Shown here: in pieces, positions 43,458 through 52,101 of the stretch | Layout: each line of letters begins with the position of its first letter | Position numbering within the stretch: position 1 is the first letter of the stretch | NCBI GenBank assembly: GCA_964615375.1 | Contig: CAZTOW010000026.1 | Span: 62,001 to 126,000, forward strand | DNA: 64,000 bases | Direction: 5' to 3' | DNA from: CAZKWG01 sp964615375 | GTDB taxonomy: Bacteria > Myxococcota_A > UBA796 > CAZKWG01 | Translations under genes and position numbers: made by a program | The notes under the pieces: generated by a model | What the model saw: the letters and a program-made list of their open reading frames with translations, nothing else | Databases searched by the model: none | Told to the model about the DNA's origin: nothing

Positions 43458-44605
43458 GCCTGCCCGAGCTGGACACAGCGGACTACGCCCGCTATTCGCG
43501 CCACCTGATCCTGGAGGAGGTGGGCGTCGAGGGGCAGCGGCGCCTGAAGGGCTCGAGCGTGCTCTGCGTGGGCACGGGCGGGCTGGGCAGCCCGCTGCTG
43601 CTCTACCTGGCGGCGGCGGGGGTGGGGCGCATCGGCATCGTGGACTTCGACGTGGTCGACGAGTCCAACCTCCAGCGCCAGATCATCCACGGCTCCGGCG
43701 CGGTGGGCCGCCCCAAGCTGGAGAGCGCCCGCGCCCGCATCCTGGACCTGAACCCGCGCTGCCAGGTCGACCTGTACCCGGTGGCCCTGCAGAGCGACAA
43801 CGCGCTGGAGATCCTGCGCCCCTACGACGTGGTCGTGGACGGCACGGACAATTTCCCCACGCGCTACCTGGTCAACGACGCCTGCGTGCTGCTGGGCAAG
43901 CCGAACGTCTACGGCTCGATCTTCAAGTTCGAGGGCCAGGCGAGCGTCTTCAACTACCAGGACGGCCCGAATTACCGCGACCTCTACCCGGAGCCGCCGC
44001 CCCCGGGGCTGGTGCCCTCCTGCGCCGAGGGCGGGGTGCTGGGCATCCTGCCCGGCGTCATCGGCTGCATCCAGGCGACCGAGACCATCAAGATCCTGCT
44101 GGGCAAGGGCACGACCCTGTCCGGGCGGCTCCTGCTCTACGACGCGCTCCACATGCGCTTCCGCGAGCTCAAGGTGCGCCGGGACCCGGACGCGCCGAAG
44201 ATCACCGGGCTCATCGACTACCTGCAGTTCTGTGGTGTGCCGCACGCGGGCGAGGGCGCCCGACCGGAGGAGAACATGGAAGGCTTCCTGAGGATGAGCG
44301 TCCAGGACGCGAAGCGGAAGATGGACGAGGGCTGGAAACCCTTCGTGCTGGACGTGCGCAAGCCGCACGAGGCGGAGATCGCGAAGCTGGGCTTCGCCGA
44401 CCTCCTTCAGCCGCACGAGGAGGTGGCGCAGGTCGCCCACCTGCTCCCGCGCGACCGCGAGATCCTCATCCACTGCAAGATGGGCGGGCGCTCGGCCAAA
44501 GCCGCCGCGACCCTGGTGGAGCTGGGCTTCACCAACGTCATCAACCTGGAGGGCGGGATCACCGCCTGGTCCAAGGAGATCGACCCGAGCATCCCGACCT
44601 ACTGA
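43454..44605 (+). CDS. E1-like adenylyltransferase (MoeB/ThiF) with rhodanese domain
   Basis: A 383-residue protein. Residues 1-250 are the adenylation domain with GTGGLGSPLLLYLA, ATP-binding DGTDNFPTRYL and the active Cys region PSCAEGGVLGILPGVIG. Residues about 270-383 are a rhodanese domain with active loop HCKMGGRS. It should adenylate the carrier's terminal Gly and transfer sulfur from the rhodanese persulfide. The usual zinc Cys pair of MoeB is not obvious. Translation is coupled to the carrier. Confidence 0.9.
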   Translation: MSLPELDTADYARYSRHLILEEVGVEGQRRLKGSSVLCVGTGGLGSPLLLYLAAAGVGRIGIVDFDVVDESNLQRQIIHGSGAVGRPKLESARARILDLNPRCQVDLYPVALQSDNALEILRPYDVVVDGTDNFPTRYLVNDACVLLGKPNVYGSIFKFEGQASVFNYQDGPNYRDLYPEPPPPGLVPSCAEGGVLGILPGVIGCIQATETIKILLGKGTTLSGRLLLYDALHMRFRELKVRRDPDAPKITGLIDYLQFCGVPHAGEGARPEENMEGFLRMSVQDAKRKMDEGWKPFVLDVRKPHEAEIAKLGFADLLQPHEEVAQVAHLLPRDREILIHCKMGGRSAKAAATLVELGFTNVINLEGGITAWSKEIDPSIPTY

Positions 44606-44668
44606 GCGTCGCTCGGGTCCGGTTGCCGCGGATGTGCTAGACTCGGCCCCTTCGAGGGAGATCCGGTC

Positions 44669-45490
44669 ATGGCTCGCATGCGCACCCGACAGAAGCTCGC
44701 CATCGCGTCCTGGAGCGCGCCGATGGAGGGCAACATCTACGGCAAGCTCTCGCTGGACGTGACCCAGGCGCAGGCCTACCTGGAGCACGTCCGGCAGACC
44801 ACGGGCCGCAAGGTGACGCTCACGCACCTCGTGGGCAAGGCCGCGGGCATCGTGCTGAAGCAGGCGCCCAGCCTGAACGGGCGCATCGCGCTGGGGACGT
44901 ACACGCCCTTCGAGACGGCCGACGTCGCCTTCCTGGTGAACCTGGAGGGTGGAAACGACCTGGCCAAGGCCAAGGTCTGCCGCGCGGACGAGAAGAGCGT
45001 GGCCGACATCGCCGACGAGCTCAGCGCCGCGGCGGGCAGGCTGCGCAAGGGCGAGGACGAGAGCTTCAAGAAGGCCCAGGGGCCGCTGAAGCTCCTTCCT
45101 ACCTGGCTCATCCGGCCGCTGGTGCACTTCTCGGGCTGGCTGGCCAGCGGGCTCGGGGTGAACCTGCCGATGTTCGGGCTGGAGGCCTTCCCGTTCGGCG
45201 CCTGCATCATCACCAGCGTCGGCATGTTCGGCATCGACGAGGCCTACGCCCCGCCCACCCCCTGGGCGCGGGTGCCGGTCTACCTGCTGGTGGGCGCGGT
45301 GCGCGACCAGGCGGTGGTGGTGGACGGGGCGGTGGTGGTCAAGCCCATGCTGACGCTGACGGCGACCATCGACCACCGCTTCATGGACGGCGCCCAGCTG
45401 GGCACCCTGGCCAAGGTGCTGCGCGAGGTCGTCGAGAACCCCTGGAGCCTGGAGGGCCGGCAGGGACCGCCGGGGGGAAGCGCCGCCTGA
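44669..45490 (+). CDS. Stand-alone 2-oxoacid dehydrogenase acyltransferase-like domain
   Basis: A 273-residue protein matching the catalytic trimer-forming domain of E2 acyltransferases, with the active-site DHRFMDG and the FGIDEAY tail segment. There is no lipoyl domain and no peripheral-subunit binding domain, and no E1 or E3 gene is adjacent. Such lone domains may be acyltransferases with other donors. The TGA overlaps the next gene's ATG by one base. Confidence 0.8.
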   Translation: MARMRTRQKLAIASWSAPMEGNIYGKLSLDVTQAQAYLEHVRQTTGRKVTLTHLVGKAAGIVLKQAPSLNGRIALGTYTPFETADVAFLVNLEGGNDLAKAKVCRADEKSVADIADELSAAAGRLRKGEDESFKKAQGPLKLLPTWLIRPLVHFSGWLASGLGVNLPMFGLEAFPFGACIITSVGMFGIDEAYAPPTPWARVPVYLLVGAVRDQAVVVDGAVVVKPMLTLTATIDHRFMDGAQLGTLAKVLREVVENPWSLEGRQGPPGGSAA

Positions 45491-47523
45491 TGCGCCTCGG
45501 GCTGCTGGCGATGCTCTGCGCCTGCACCGCCGACGACAAGGGCGAGAGCGGTCCCGTGGAGACGGGGGAGACCTCGGAGCCTCGCGAGGGCCCCTGGTCC
45601 GCGCTGGAGCCCGTCGCGCTCGACCCCTTCCGCGAGCTGGCCGCGCCCACGCTGAGCGCGGCGGAGGCGCCCAGCCGGATCCGCACGCTGCCCGCCCGCT
45701 CGCTGAGCTTCGTGCTGGACGAGGGCGCGGCCCTGGTCCTGGACGCGCGCTACCACCACGACCCCAGCGGGCGCTGCGTGGACGCCTCCCTCTGGCCGGA
45801 CCTGCTGGACGAGGCGGCGCAGGGAGACTGCCCGGCGGGCCAGAGCTGGACGCAGCGCGGGCGGCTGATGGCCCCGGCGCCGGCGGTGGATCTCGCGGTG
45901 GACGCCGAGAGCCTGCGCCTCGGGCTGCTGACGCGGCAGGGCGGGCTCGCGCTGGCCAACGCCGACGTGCTGAGCGACAACCCGCTCCACTGGCTGCGCC
46001 TCGCCGACCCGGTGAGCCTGGAGACCGGGGCCCTCTCCGACGCGGCCCGCCTGGCGCTGGACGCGCAGACCGCGCTGGTGGCCGACGGCGGCGCGCTGTG
46101 GGCCCTCGACCCGACCAGCGGCGCGGCGGCCTGGTCGGAGACCCTGCCGGGGGAGGTCCAGGCCGTGCTCCTCTGGGAGGGCGCGCCCTGGGCCCTGACC
46201 GACGCCGGCCTGTGGGTGGACGGGGAGCTGCTCTCCGAGGTCACCGGCTCCACCCTGGTCGCCGGGCCGGACGCGGTGTGGGTGGGCGGCGAGGGCGCGC
46301 TCTCCCGCGTCGATCCGGCGACCCTGGAGGTCGAGACGCTCCCATTGGAGGGAGCCCTGGGCCCGCTGGCGCCGGAGAGCGCCGCGCGGCTCTGGGCGGC
46401 CACCTCCGAGGGGGTGGCGCTGGTCGAGGACGGCGCGGAAGCGGCCCGCCACGAGACCGAGGCGGTCGTGGACCTGGCGATGAACAGCGCGGGCGAGCTC
46501 GTCGTCCTCCACGAGGGCGGCCGGCTGAGCGTGCGGGTGGACGAGACGCAGCTCGAGGGCGCCGAGCCGCTGGACGTGGGCCTGGCCGCCTTCATCGAGC
46601 GCCCGCGGGGCTCCGAGGACGTGCTCTCCTGCGAGGACAACGAGGACAACGTCCGCGAGTTCGCCCTGCGCGCCGCGCGCAACCACCCCGTGCTCCTGGA
46701 CCAGCCCCTGCCCGTGGCCCTCGGCGTCACCCCCCTCTTCGCCCGGCGGGCCACGAGCTGCCGGGTGGCTCTTCCCCTCCGGCCCCTGCTGGACGACCCG
46801 GGCGTGGAGGTGGGGGTGCTCTTCCACGACCAGCCCGCGGACTGCGCCGACGCCGACTGCCTGGCCACCTTCCTGGCCTCCGAGGAGGACGAGGTGCGCC
46901 TGCTGGGGGTGGAGCCCGCCTGGTCCAGCGGCCTCTCCCCCATGGACGAGCTGGGGATCGACTGGGTAGGGGCGCTCCAGGAGGCCGGCGGCCCCGCGCC
47001 CTACCTCTTCTTCAGCCTCTCCATCCTGCCGGACATGCCCCACGAGGGCGATCCGCGCGGGAAGGAGCCCTTCCCCCTCGCCGCCGGCGCGCGCTCCCCC
47101 GCCTGGCGGGCGTCCTCGGTCTCCACCCTCGCCGAGGGGGACCCGGAGGGCTGGCTCCGCCTCTACCCCGGCGACAGCACCCCGGCCTTCAACCTGGGCG
47201 ACTGCCCGAACCTGCTCCTGAAGGAGTGCCACCTGAGCGCGGCGGGCGGGCTCTCGGTGATCGACGGGGACGACATCGAGGCGCTCCGGCTCTCGCTGCA
47301 CCGCGCGCTGGCCGAGCGCGACGGCGTCTCCACCTGGACCTTCCACCTCCCCGATCTCGGCGTCTATGAATACTCCGAGGGCTGCGACGTCCAAGATCGG
47401 ATCTGGAGCGGCGAGGGCTGCCAGGCCGCGCTGATTCAGAGCTTCGGCTTCGAGGTCTGGCAGCGCTACGTGCTCGGCGGGCTCGTCCGCCTCCGCCACC
47501 CCTCGGAGCTCGAAGCGCCATGA
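45490..47523 (+). CDS. Large putative lipoprotein with beta-propeller-like repeats
   Basis: A 677-residue protein. The leader MRLGLLAMLCACTADDK ends at a Cys and is followed by an acidic Glu/Thr/Gly linker (ESGPVETGETSE). Residues about 120-330 carry repeated strands with LxVLW/VWVGG patterns that fit a PQQ-like propeller. The rest is unassigned and has several Cys. Its ATG overlaps the previous stop, and its own stop overlaps the next gene. Role unknown; presumably surface-exposed. Confidence 0.65.
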   Translation: MRLGLLAMLCACTADDKGESGPVETGETSEPREGPWSALEPVALDPFRELAAPTLSAAEAPSRIRTLPARSLSFVLDEGAALVLDARYHHDPSGRCVDASLWPDLLDEAAQGDCPAGQSWTQRGRLMAPAPAVDLAVDAESLRLGLLTRQGGLALANADVLSDNPLHWLRLADPVSLETGALSDAARLALDAQTALVADGGALWALDPTSGAAAWSETLPGEVQAVLLWEGAPWALTDAGLWVDGELLSEVTGSTLVAGPDAVWVGGEGALSRVDPATLEVETLPLEGALGPLAPESAARLWAATSEGVALVEDGAEAARHETEAVVDLAMNSAGELVVLHEGGRLSVRVDETQLEGAEPLDVGLAAFIERPRGSEDVLSCEDNEDNVREFALRAARNHPVLLDQPLPVALGVTPLFARRATSCRVALPLRPLLDDPGVEVGVLFHDQPADCADADCLATFLASEEDEVRLLGVEPAWSSGLSPMDELGIDWVGALQEAGGPAPYLFFSLSILPDMPHEGDPRGKEPFPLAAGARSPAWRASSVSTLAEGDPEGWLRLYPGDSTPAFNLGDCPNLLLKECHLSAAGGLSVIDGDDIEALRLSLHRALAERDGVSTWTFHLPDLGVYEYSEGCDVQDRIWSGEGCQAALIQSFGFEVWQRYVLGGLVRLRHPSELEAP

Positions 47524-48764
47524 TCCTCCTCCTCACCTTGCTGGCCTGTCGTGAGGCTGAGGAGCCTCCCCACACGCTGGAGACCGTGCTGGCGATCTCC
47601 GAGACCGCCTCTGGGCGCGAGCTCTTCGTGGACTGGGACGAGGGCACCTACGTGGGCGAGCTCTGCCTCAGCGAGCTGCTGCCTGATCAGTGCGCGGTCT
47701 CCGAGCTGACGGTGGAGCCCCCCTGCCTGCTCTTCGGCGCCGAGCCCCAGGCCTCGGGATCATGGCTGCTCTCGGCCGCCTTCCGGGTGAACCTGGAGTA
47801 CATGCCGTCGGCCATCCTGGGCGTTCAGCTCGACCAGCCGACCACGCCGGAGTGGACGGTGGACGGGATCTCCTTCGCCGAGAACTTCGCCGACTACGCC
47901 CCGGGCTGTGTGGAGGACCCCGACGCCGAGATCGGCGACTGCCACCTGAGCAGCGCCCACGGCGCCCTGTGGGACGGCGAGGAGCTGCTGGTGGCCGACA
48001 CGGTCAACTCCCGCGCGCTCTGGCTCCAGGTCCCCGACGGCGGGGGCACGGCGGAGATCCTGAGGATCCTGGGCCCCGATCACGCCGAGTGGCAGAGCTG
48101 GCGCAACCTGAACCACATGCAGCTCCTCGAAGAGGACGGGCGAACCCTGCTGCTCACCACCTTCAAGAGCTCGCTCCAGGAGAGCTGGACGGTGGACCTG
48201 GGCCGGATCGTGCTCTGGGACATCACCGACCGGGACGCCCCCAGCCTGCTCTGGGCCTGGCCTGAGAGCGGCCCGCTGGCCGCGCCCCACCACGCCGAGG
48301 TGCAGACCGGCCCCGAGGGCGAGCGCTGGCTGGTCTGGGCCCACAGCCTGGGCGCCAGCGAGGACCCGGACAACGGGGTCTACGGCTCGCTGGGCTTCGC
48401 GCGCTGGGAGGGCCTGAGCCCGCCCACCTACCTGGGGGACGGGGTGCTGGAGGACGGCGAGGACCCGCTCGGTTTCGTGCGCGATCTCCGCGTGAACGAG
48501 GAGGGCGAGCTCCTGATCACCGACTCCGGCTGCGAGAACAAGAGCGCGGACTGCGAGCTCCCCGGCCGCGTGCTGCGCGGGCGCGTGGACCCGCTGGAGC
48601 CGGCCGACGAGAGCGGCGCCTGGGGCGACCAGCGCCTCCTCGAGGTGGAGACCGAGGACATCGCCTACGATCGCCAGCTCACCTTCCCCTATACGGCCAC
48701 GCTCTACGACGCCGGGACCCTGGACCTCGAGGACATCCAGGCCCTCGGGCCCTGCGGGGACTGA
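47520..48764 (+). CDS. Putative lipoprotein, beta-propeller-like
   Basis: A 414-residue protein with leader MILLLTLLACREAEE (lipobox LLAC). The body has repeated DGxELLVADT, GRTLLLTTF and HHAEVQTG-like strands, suggesting an NHL/arylsulfotransferase-type propeller, though this is by eye. The gene ends in TGA at 48762-48764 and the same frame continues with GCG GTG into the sulfatase gene. It overlaps the preceding gene by four bases. Confidence 0.65.
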   Translation: MILLLTLLACREAEEPPHTLETVLAISETASGRELFVDWDEGTYVGELCLSELLPDQCAVSELTVEPPCLLFGAEPQASGSWLLSAAFRVNLEYMPSAILGVQLDQPTTPEWTVDGISFAENFADYAPGCVEDPDAEIGDCHLSSAHGALWDGEELLVADTVNSRALWLQVPDGGGTAEILRILGPDHAEWQSWRNLNHMQLLEEDGRTLLLTTFKSSLQESWTVDLGRIVLWDITDRDAPSLLWAWPESGPLAAPHHAEVQTGPEGERWLVWAHSLGASEDPDNGVYGSLGFARWEGLSPPTYLGDGVLEDGEDPLGFVRDLRVNEEGELLITDSGCENKSADCELPGRVLRGRVDPLEPADESGAWGDQRLLEVETEDIAYDRQLTFPYTATLYDAGTLDLEDIQALGPCGD

Positions 48765-48767
48765 GCG

Positions 48768-50456
48768 GTGGCCTGCCTGGAGAGCGGCCCCTACGACGTC
48801 GTCGTGCTCCTCTTCGACGACCTGCGCGCCGACCAGCTCCCGCTGCTGACCGAGACGCTCGCCCGCCTCGAGCCCATGGCCGTTCAATTCGACCGGGCCT
48901 ACGTCACGACCCCGCTCTGCGCCCCCTCCCGGGCCAGCCTGCTCTCCGGCGGCTACTACGCGCACCAGACCGGCGTGCTCACCAACGTGCCCCCGCTCGG
49001 CGGGGCGGCGCGCTTCCCCGACACCCACACCCTGGCCACCCGGCTCCAGGAGGGCGGCTACACGACAGCGCTCGTGGGCAAGTACCTGAACGACTACGAG
49101 TCCATGGACGCCTACGTCCCGCCGGGCTGGACCGTGTGGGCGGCGACCGTGGGGGAGCAGCCCTGGACCGACTACGACGTGGTGGAGGGCAGCTCCACCG
49201 CCGACGCCGCGAGCACGGGTAGCCTCGAGCACCACACACGCTACCTCAGCACCTGGCAGGGAGACCGCGCCCAGCGCGCGCTCACCGAGCACGCCGACGC
49301 GCCGGTCTTCCTGCTGCTCTCCTTCCTGGCGCCCCACGACCCGCACACCCCGGCCGTAGACGACGCCGGGAGCATGGCCGGCTACACCTGGCGCGGCGGG
49401 GCCTGGGAGGAGGCCGACGTCTCCGACAAGCCGGCCTGGCTCCAGGAGATCCCGCTGCTGACCGAGGACCAGCTGGCCAGCTCGGACGCCGTCGTCCAGC
49501 AGCGCCAGGAGTCCCTGCTGGCCGCCGACCGCGCCGCCGCTGACCTCATCGACGCCGTCGAGGCCGCCGGGCGCGGGGATCGCACCGTCTTCGTGCTGAG
49601 CTCCGACAACGGCATGCACTGGCGCGAGCACCGCCTGGACTTCAAGGGCGTGGCCTACGAGGAGTCCGCCCGCGTGCCGCTGCTGGTCGCGCACCCTGAT
49701 CTCAGCCCGGGGAGCTCGGACGCCCTGGTCGCCATGAACCTGGACCTTCCGGCCACCGTCGCCGCGCTGGCCGGGCTCACGCCAGAGGGCGAGGGCCTCT
49801 CGCTGATCTCCGCCGTCTGCTCCGGCGAGGACACCGGGCGCGAGGCCGTGCTCCTCCAGAGCTGGACCGGGGACAGCCCGCTGTGGTCCGGGCTGGTCAC
49901 CGCCGACGAGAAGTACGTGGAGACCGACGGCGGCGCGCGGGAGTACTATGACCTCGTCGCCGACCCCTCCGAGGAGCGGAGCCTGCACGAGGACGCGGAG
50001 CTCGCCGCGCGCGTGAGTGAGCTCTCGGAGACGCTGGCTGGCCTGCGTGGGCTCAGCCTGGCCGACACGACGCTCCCCGAGGCCACCGTGGGCGAGCCCT
50101 ACGCCGCCACGCTGACGAGCTGGGGCGGCACGCCGCCGCTCGCCTGGTCGGTGGTGGGCGGGGACCTGCCCGCGGGGCTCACGCTGGAGGAGGACGGCCA
50201 GATCCGCGGGACGCCGACGGAGGCGGGTGTCGTGACGCTGCGGATCGGGGTGTCGGACGCCAGCGCCTCGCCGCTCCACGGCGGCCCGCAGGAGGCGTCG
50301 GAGGCGGTGACCTTGACCGTGAACGCGGGGGAGCTCGCCGAGGAGACGGGGCGCACGACGGAGAAGGGCGGGTGTGGGTGCGCAACGGACGGCGGGGGCG
50401 TCGGAGGGCTGGCGCTCCTGGTCGCGCTCGCGCTGGTCGTGATCCGGAGAGGGTGA
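48768..50456 (+). CDS. Sulfatase with Ig-like domain and MYXO-CTERM-like tail, no signal peptide
   Basis: A 562-residue type I sulfatase. LLFDDLRAD supplies metal Asp residues, LCAPSRASLLSG is the CxPSR motif modified to formylglycine, GKYLNDY and SSDNGMHWREH are further metal/His motifs. An Ig-like He_PIG-type domain follows (about residues 430-520: GEPYAATLTSWGGTPPLAWSVVGG). The end GCGCATDGGGVGGLALLVALALVVIRRG is a MYXO-CTERM-type anchor. Yet the GTG start gives MACLESGPYD and leaves no signal peptide. It shares frame with the upstream lipoprotein, separated by one TGA and a GCG codon. Confidence 0.8.
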   Translation: MACLESGPYDVVVLLFDDLRADQLPLLTETLARLEPMAVQFDRAYVTTPLCAPSRASLLSGGYYAHQTGVLTNVPPLGGAARFPDTHTLATRLQEGGYTTALVGKYLNDYESMDAYVPPGWTVWAATVGEQPWTDYDVVEGSSTADAASTGSLEHHTRYLSTWQGDRAQRALTEHADAPVFLLLSFLAPHDPHTPAVDDAGSMAGYTWRGGAWEEADVSDKPAWLQEIPLLTEDQLASSDAVVQQRQESLLAADRAAADLIDAVEAAGRGDRTVFVLSSDNGMHWREHRLDFKGVAYEESARVPLLVAHPDLSPGSSDALVAMNLDLPATVAALAGLTPEGEGLSLISAVCSGEDTGREAVLLQSWTGDSPLWSGLVTADEKYVETDGGAREYYDLVADPSEERSLHEDAELAARVSELSETLAGLRGLSLADTTLPEATVGEPYAATLTSWGGTPPLAWSVVGGDLPAGLTLEEDGQIRGTPTEAGVVTLRIGVSDASASPLHGGPQEASEAVTLTVNAGELAEETGRTTEKGGCGCATDGGGVGGLALLVALALVVIRRG

Positions 50457-50459
50457 GGG

Positions 50460-50517
50460 TTGGCGCAGAACCCCGGATCGTGTAGAATGTAGAAAAATCT
50501 CAACATGGTGCATCATG
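50460..50517 (+). promoter_or_regulatory. vapBC promoter and operator-like repeats
   Basis: TTGGCG (50460-50465), 17 bases, TAGAAT (50483-50488) form a good sigma-70-type promoter. Immediately after, TGTAGAA occurs twice in tandem (50481-50494), and CATGGTGCATCATG (50504-50517), a palindrome with one mismatched pair, covers the vapB start. There is no clear Shine-Dalgarno. These elements suit autoregulation by the VapBC complex. Confidence 0.6.
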
Positions 50518-50769
50518 GCCCTCAACATCCGTGCGGAGGAGGCAGACCGGCTGGCGCGCGAGCTCGCGACGCTGACCGGGACGAGCCTGACGGACGCGGT
50601 CACGAACGCGCTCCGGGAGAGCCTGCAGCGGCACCGTGGACGCATCGCTGGGCGCGCGCTCGCCGACGAGATCGTCGAGATCGGTCGTCGCTGCACGGCG
50701 CTGCCCGAGCTCGACCCTCGGAGCGCAGACGAGATCCTGGGCTATGACCAGGACGGGCTCCCCACCTGA
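50515..50769 (+). CDS. vapB: VapB-type antitoxin (PSK/Rv0623-like)
   Basis: An 84-residue protein with the N-terminal DNA-binding pattern ALNIRAEEADRLARELATLTGTSLTDAVTNALRESL, typical of the Rv0623-like VapB family, and a C-terminal toxin-binding tail. The stop overlaps the vapC start (TGATG). Confidence 0.88.
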   Translation: MALNIRAEEADRLARELATLTGTSLTDAVTNALRESLQRHRGRIAGRALADEIVEIGRRCTALPELDPRSADEILGYDQDGLPT

Positions 50770-51155
50770 TGGTCATCGACACCTCCGCCCTCGTGGCCAT
50801 CCTCCTCTCCGAGCCTGAACAGCCTCGGTTCGCCGAGCTCATCGCAAACGCCGGGGTGCGTCTGATCTCCGCGGCGACCGTGCTCGAGACCTCCATGGTG
50901 ATCGAGGCGCGGCGAGGACCGGCGGGAGGGAGGGAGCTCGATCTGCTCCTCCACCGGGCGCGCGTCACCGTCGTCGAGGTCACCGCCGAGCAGGCTGAGC
51001 TCGCGCGGGAAGCCTGGCGCCGGTTCGGGAAGGGACGGCACCCCGCAGGCCTGAACTACGGCGACTGCTTCTCGTATGCGCTGGCCCAGGTGTCTGGAGA
51101 GCCCTTGCTCTGCAAGGGAGAGGACTTCGTCAAGACCGACATCCGGCTGGCCTGA
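50769..51155 (+). CDS. vapC: VapC-type PIN-domain toxin
   Basis: A 128-residue PIN ribonuclease with the acidic residues in place: Asp of MVIDTSA, Glu of VLETSMVIE, Asp of LNYGDCFSYALA and Asp of CKGEDFVKTD. It should cleave RNA unless bound by VapB. It converges with the COG0523 gene four bases away. Confidence 0.9.
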   Translation: MVIDTSALVAILLSEPEQPRFAELIANAGVRLISAATVLETSMVIEARRGPAGGRELDLLLHRARVTVVEVTAEQAELAREAWRRFGKGRHPAGLNYGDCFSYALAQVSGEPLLCKGEDFVKTDIRLA

Positions 51156-51159
51156 GCGC

Positions 51160-52101
51160 TCACCCCACCGCCGCCGCCCAGGCCCGGCGGATCTCCGCCT
51201 CGTCCAGGTCGCGGCCGAGGATGACCAGGGTCGAGCGCAAGGGCAGCTCGCCCGGACCGGGGCCGAGCTCCAGCCACTGCCAGACGGCCTGCACGACCAC
51301 CGGCCTCGCCTGGCCCTCGCAGCGGAAGATGCCCTTCATCCGCCAGATCTCCCAGCTCCGGCGGCTCGCCACGAACTGGAGAAAAATCTTGATTCGCCCC
51401 AGATCCACCGCGCCCGCCTCCAGCACCAGGCCCGCGGCGCCCGGCGTGTGCTCCACCGAGCCCAGGGCCCAGCGGGAGGGGTCCTGGGCGCGAAGGTCCA
51501 GGAGCCCGGCGACGTCCACGTCGGCGCGAACGGCCCGCTGGAGGGTGGCCAGCGGCGCCCAGGCCCGCGCCGCCCGCGCGCTCTCGTCGAGGTCCGCGGC
51601 CTGATCCGCGTGGTTGAGCACGACCAGATCGGCGCCGGCCAGCTGCGCCCGCGCCTCCGGGTGACGGGCGAGCTGCTCGGGCAGCAGCCCCGCGTGGGCC
51701 ACGCAGACCACGCCGTCCACCCGGGTCGCCGCGGCCAGGGTGGGATCGACCAGGAAGGTCTGGACCACCGGCCCCGGGCTGGCCAGCCCGCTGGTCTCCA
51801 CCAGGATCCGGTCGAAGCGCAGGGGCCGGAAGATGCGCTCGCGCCGCCGCAAGAGGTCGATCACGCTGGTCCGCAGGTCCTCGCGCACCACGCAGCAGAC
51901 GCAGCCGTCGGAGAGGGCGACGACGCGCTCCTCCGCCCCCACCACCAGGCGCCCGTCGATTCCTACGCTCCCAAACTCGTTGACCACCACCGCCACCCGC
52001 CCCGCGGCGGGGTGGCCGATGATCCGGTTCAGCAGCGTGGTCTTGCCCGCGCCCAGGAAGCCGGTCAGGACCGTGACGGGGACTCGCGCCTCAGTTGAGA
52101 T
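51160..52101 (-). CDS. COG0523/CobW-family GTPase, start codon not standard
   Basis: About 313 residues if translation begins at the ATC at 52101. Conserved motifs are the P-loop TGFLGAGKTTLLN, the metal motif CVCC in SDGCVCCVV, ETSGLASPGPV and the specificity motif NHAD. COG0523 GTPases deliver metals to target proteins. There is no ATG, GTG or TTG in frame between the P-loop and the stop at 52114-52116; the first GTG lies after the P-loop. AGGAAG seven bases before ATC could serve. The gene overlaps the upstream lipoprotein's 3' end. The family is certain; the start is not. Confidence 0.8.
   Translation of the reverse strand: MSTEARVPVTVLTGFLGAGKTTLLNRIIGHPAAGRVAVVVNEFGSVGIDGRLVVGAEERVVALSDGCVCCVVREDLRTSVIDLLRRRERIFRPLRFDRILVETSGLASPGPVVQTFLVDPTLAAATRVDGVVCVAHAGLLPEQLARHPEARAQLAGADLVVLNHADQAADLDESARAARAWAPLATLQRAVRADVDVAGLLDLRAQDPSRWALGSVEHTPGAAGLVLEAGAVDLGRIKIFLQFVASRRSWEIWRMKGIFRCEGQARPVVVQAVWQWLELGPGPGELPLRSTLVILGRDLDEAEIRRAWAAAVG

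Noticed and set aside
48762..48764. TGA as a selenocysteine codon between the lipoprotein and sulfatase
   Set aside because: No SECIS-like hairpin was evident just downstream, and the flanking residues show no redox motif. Read-through or mutation is more likely.
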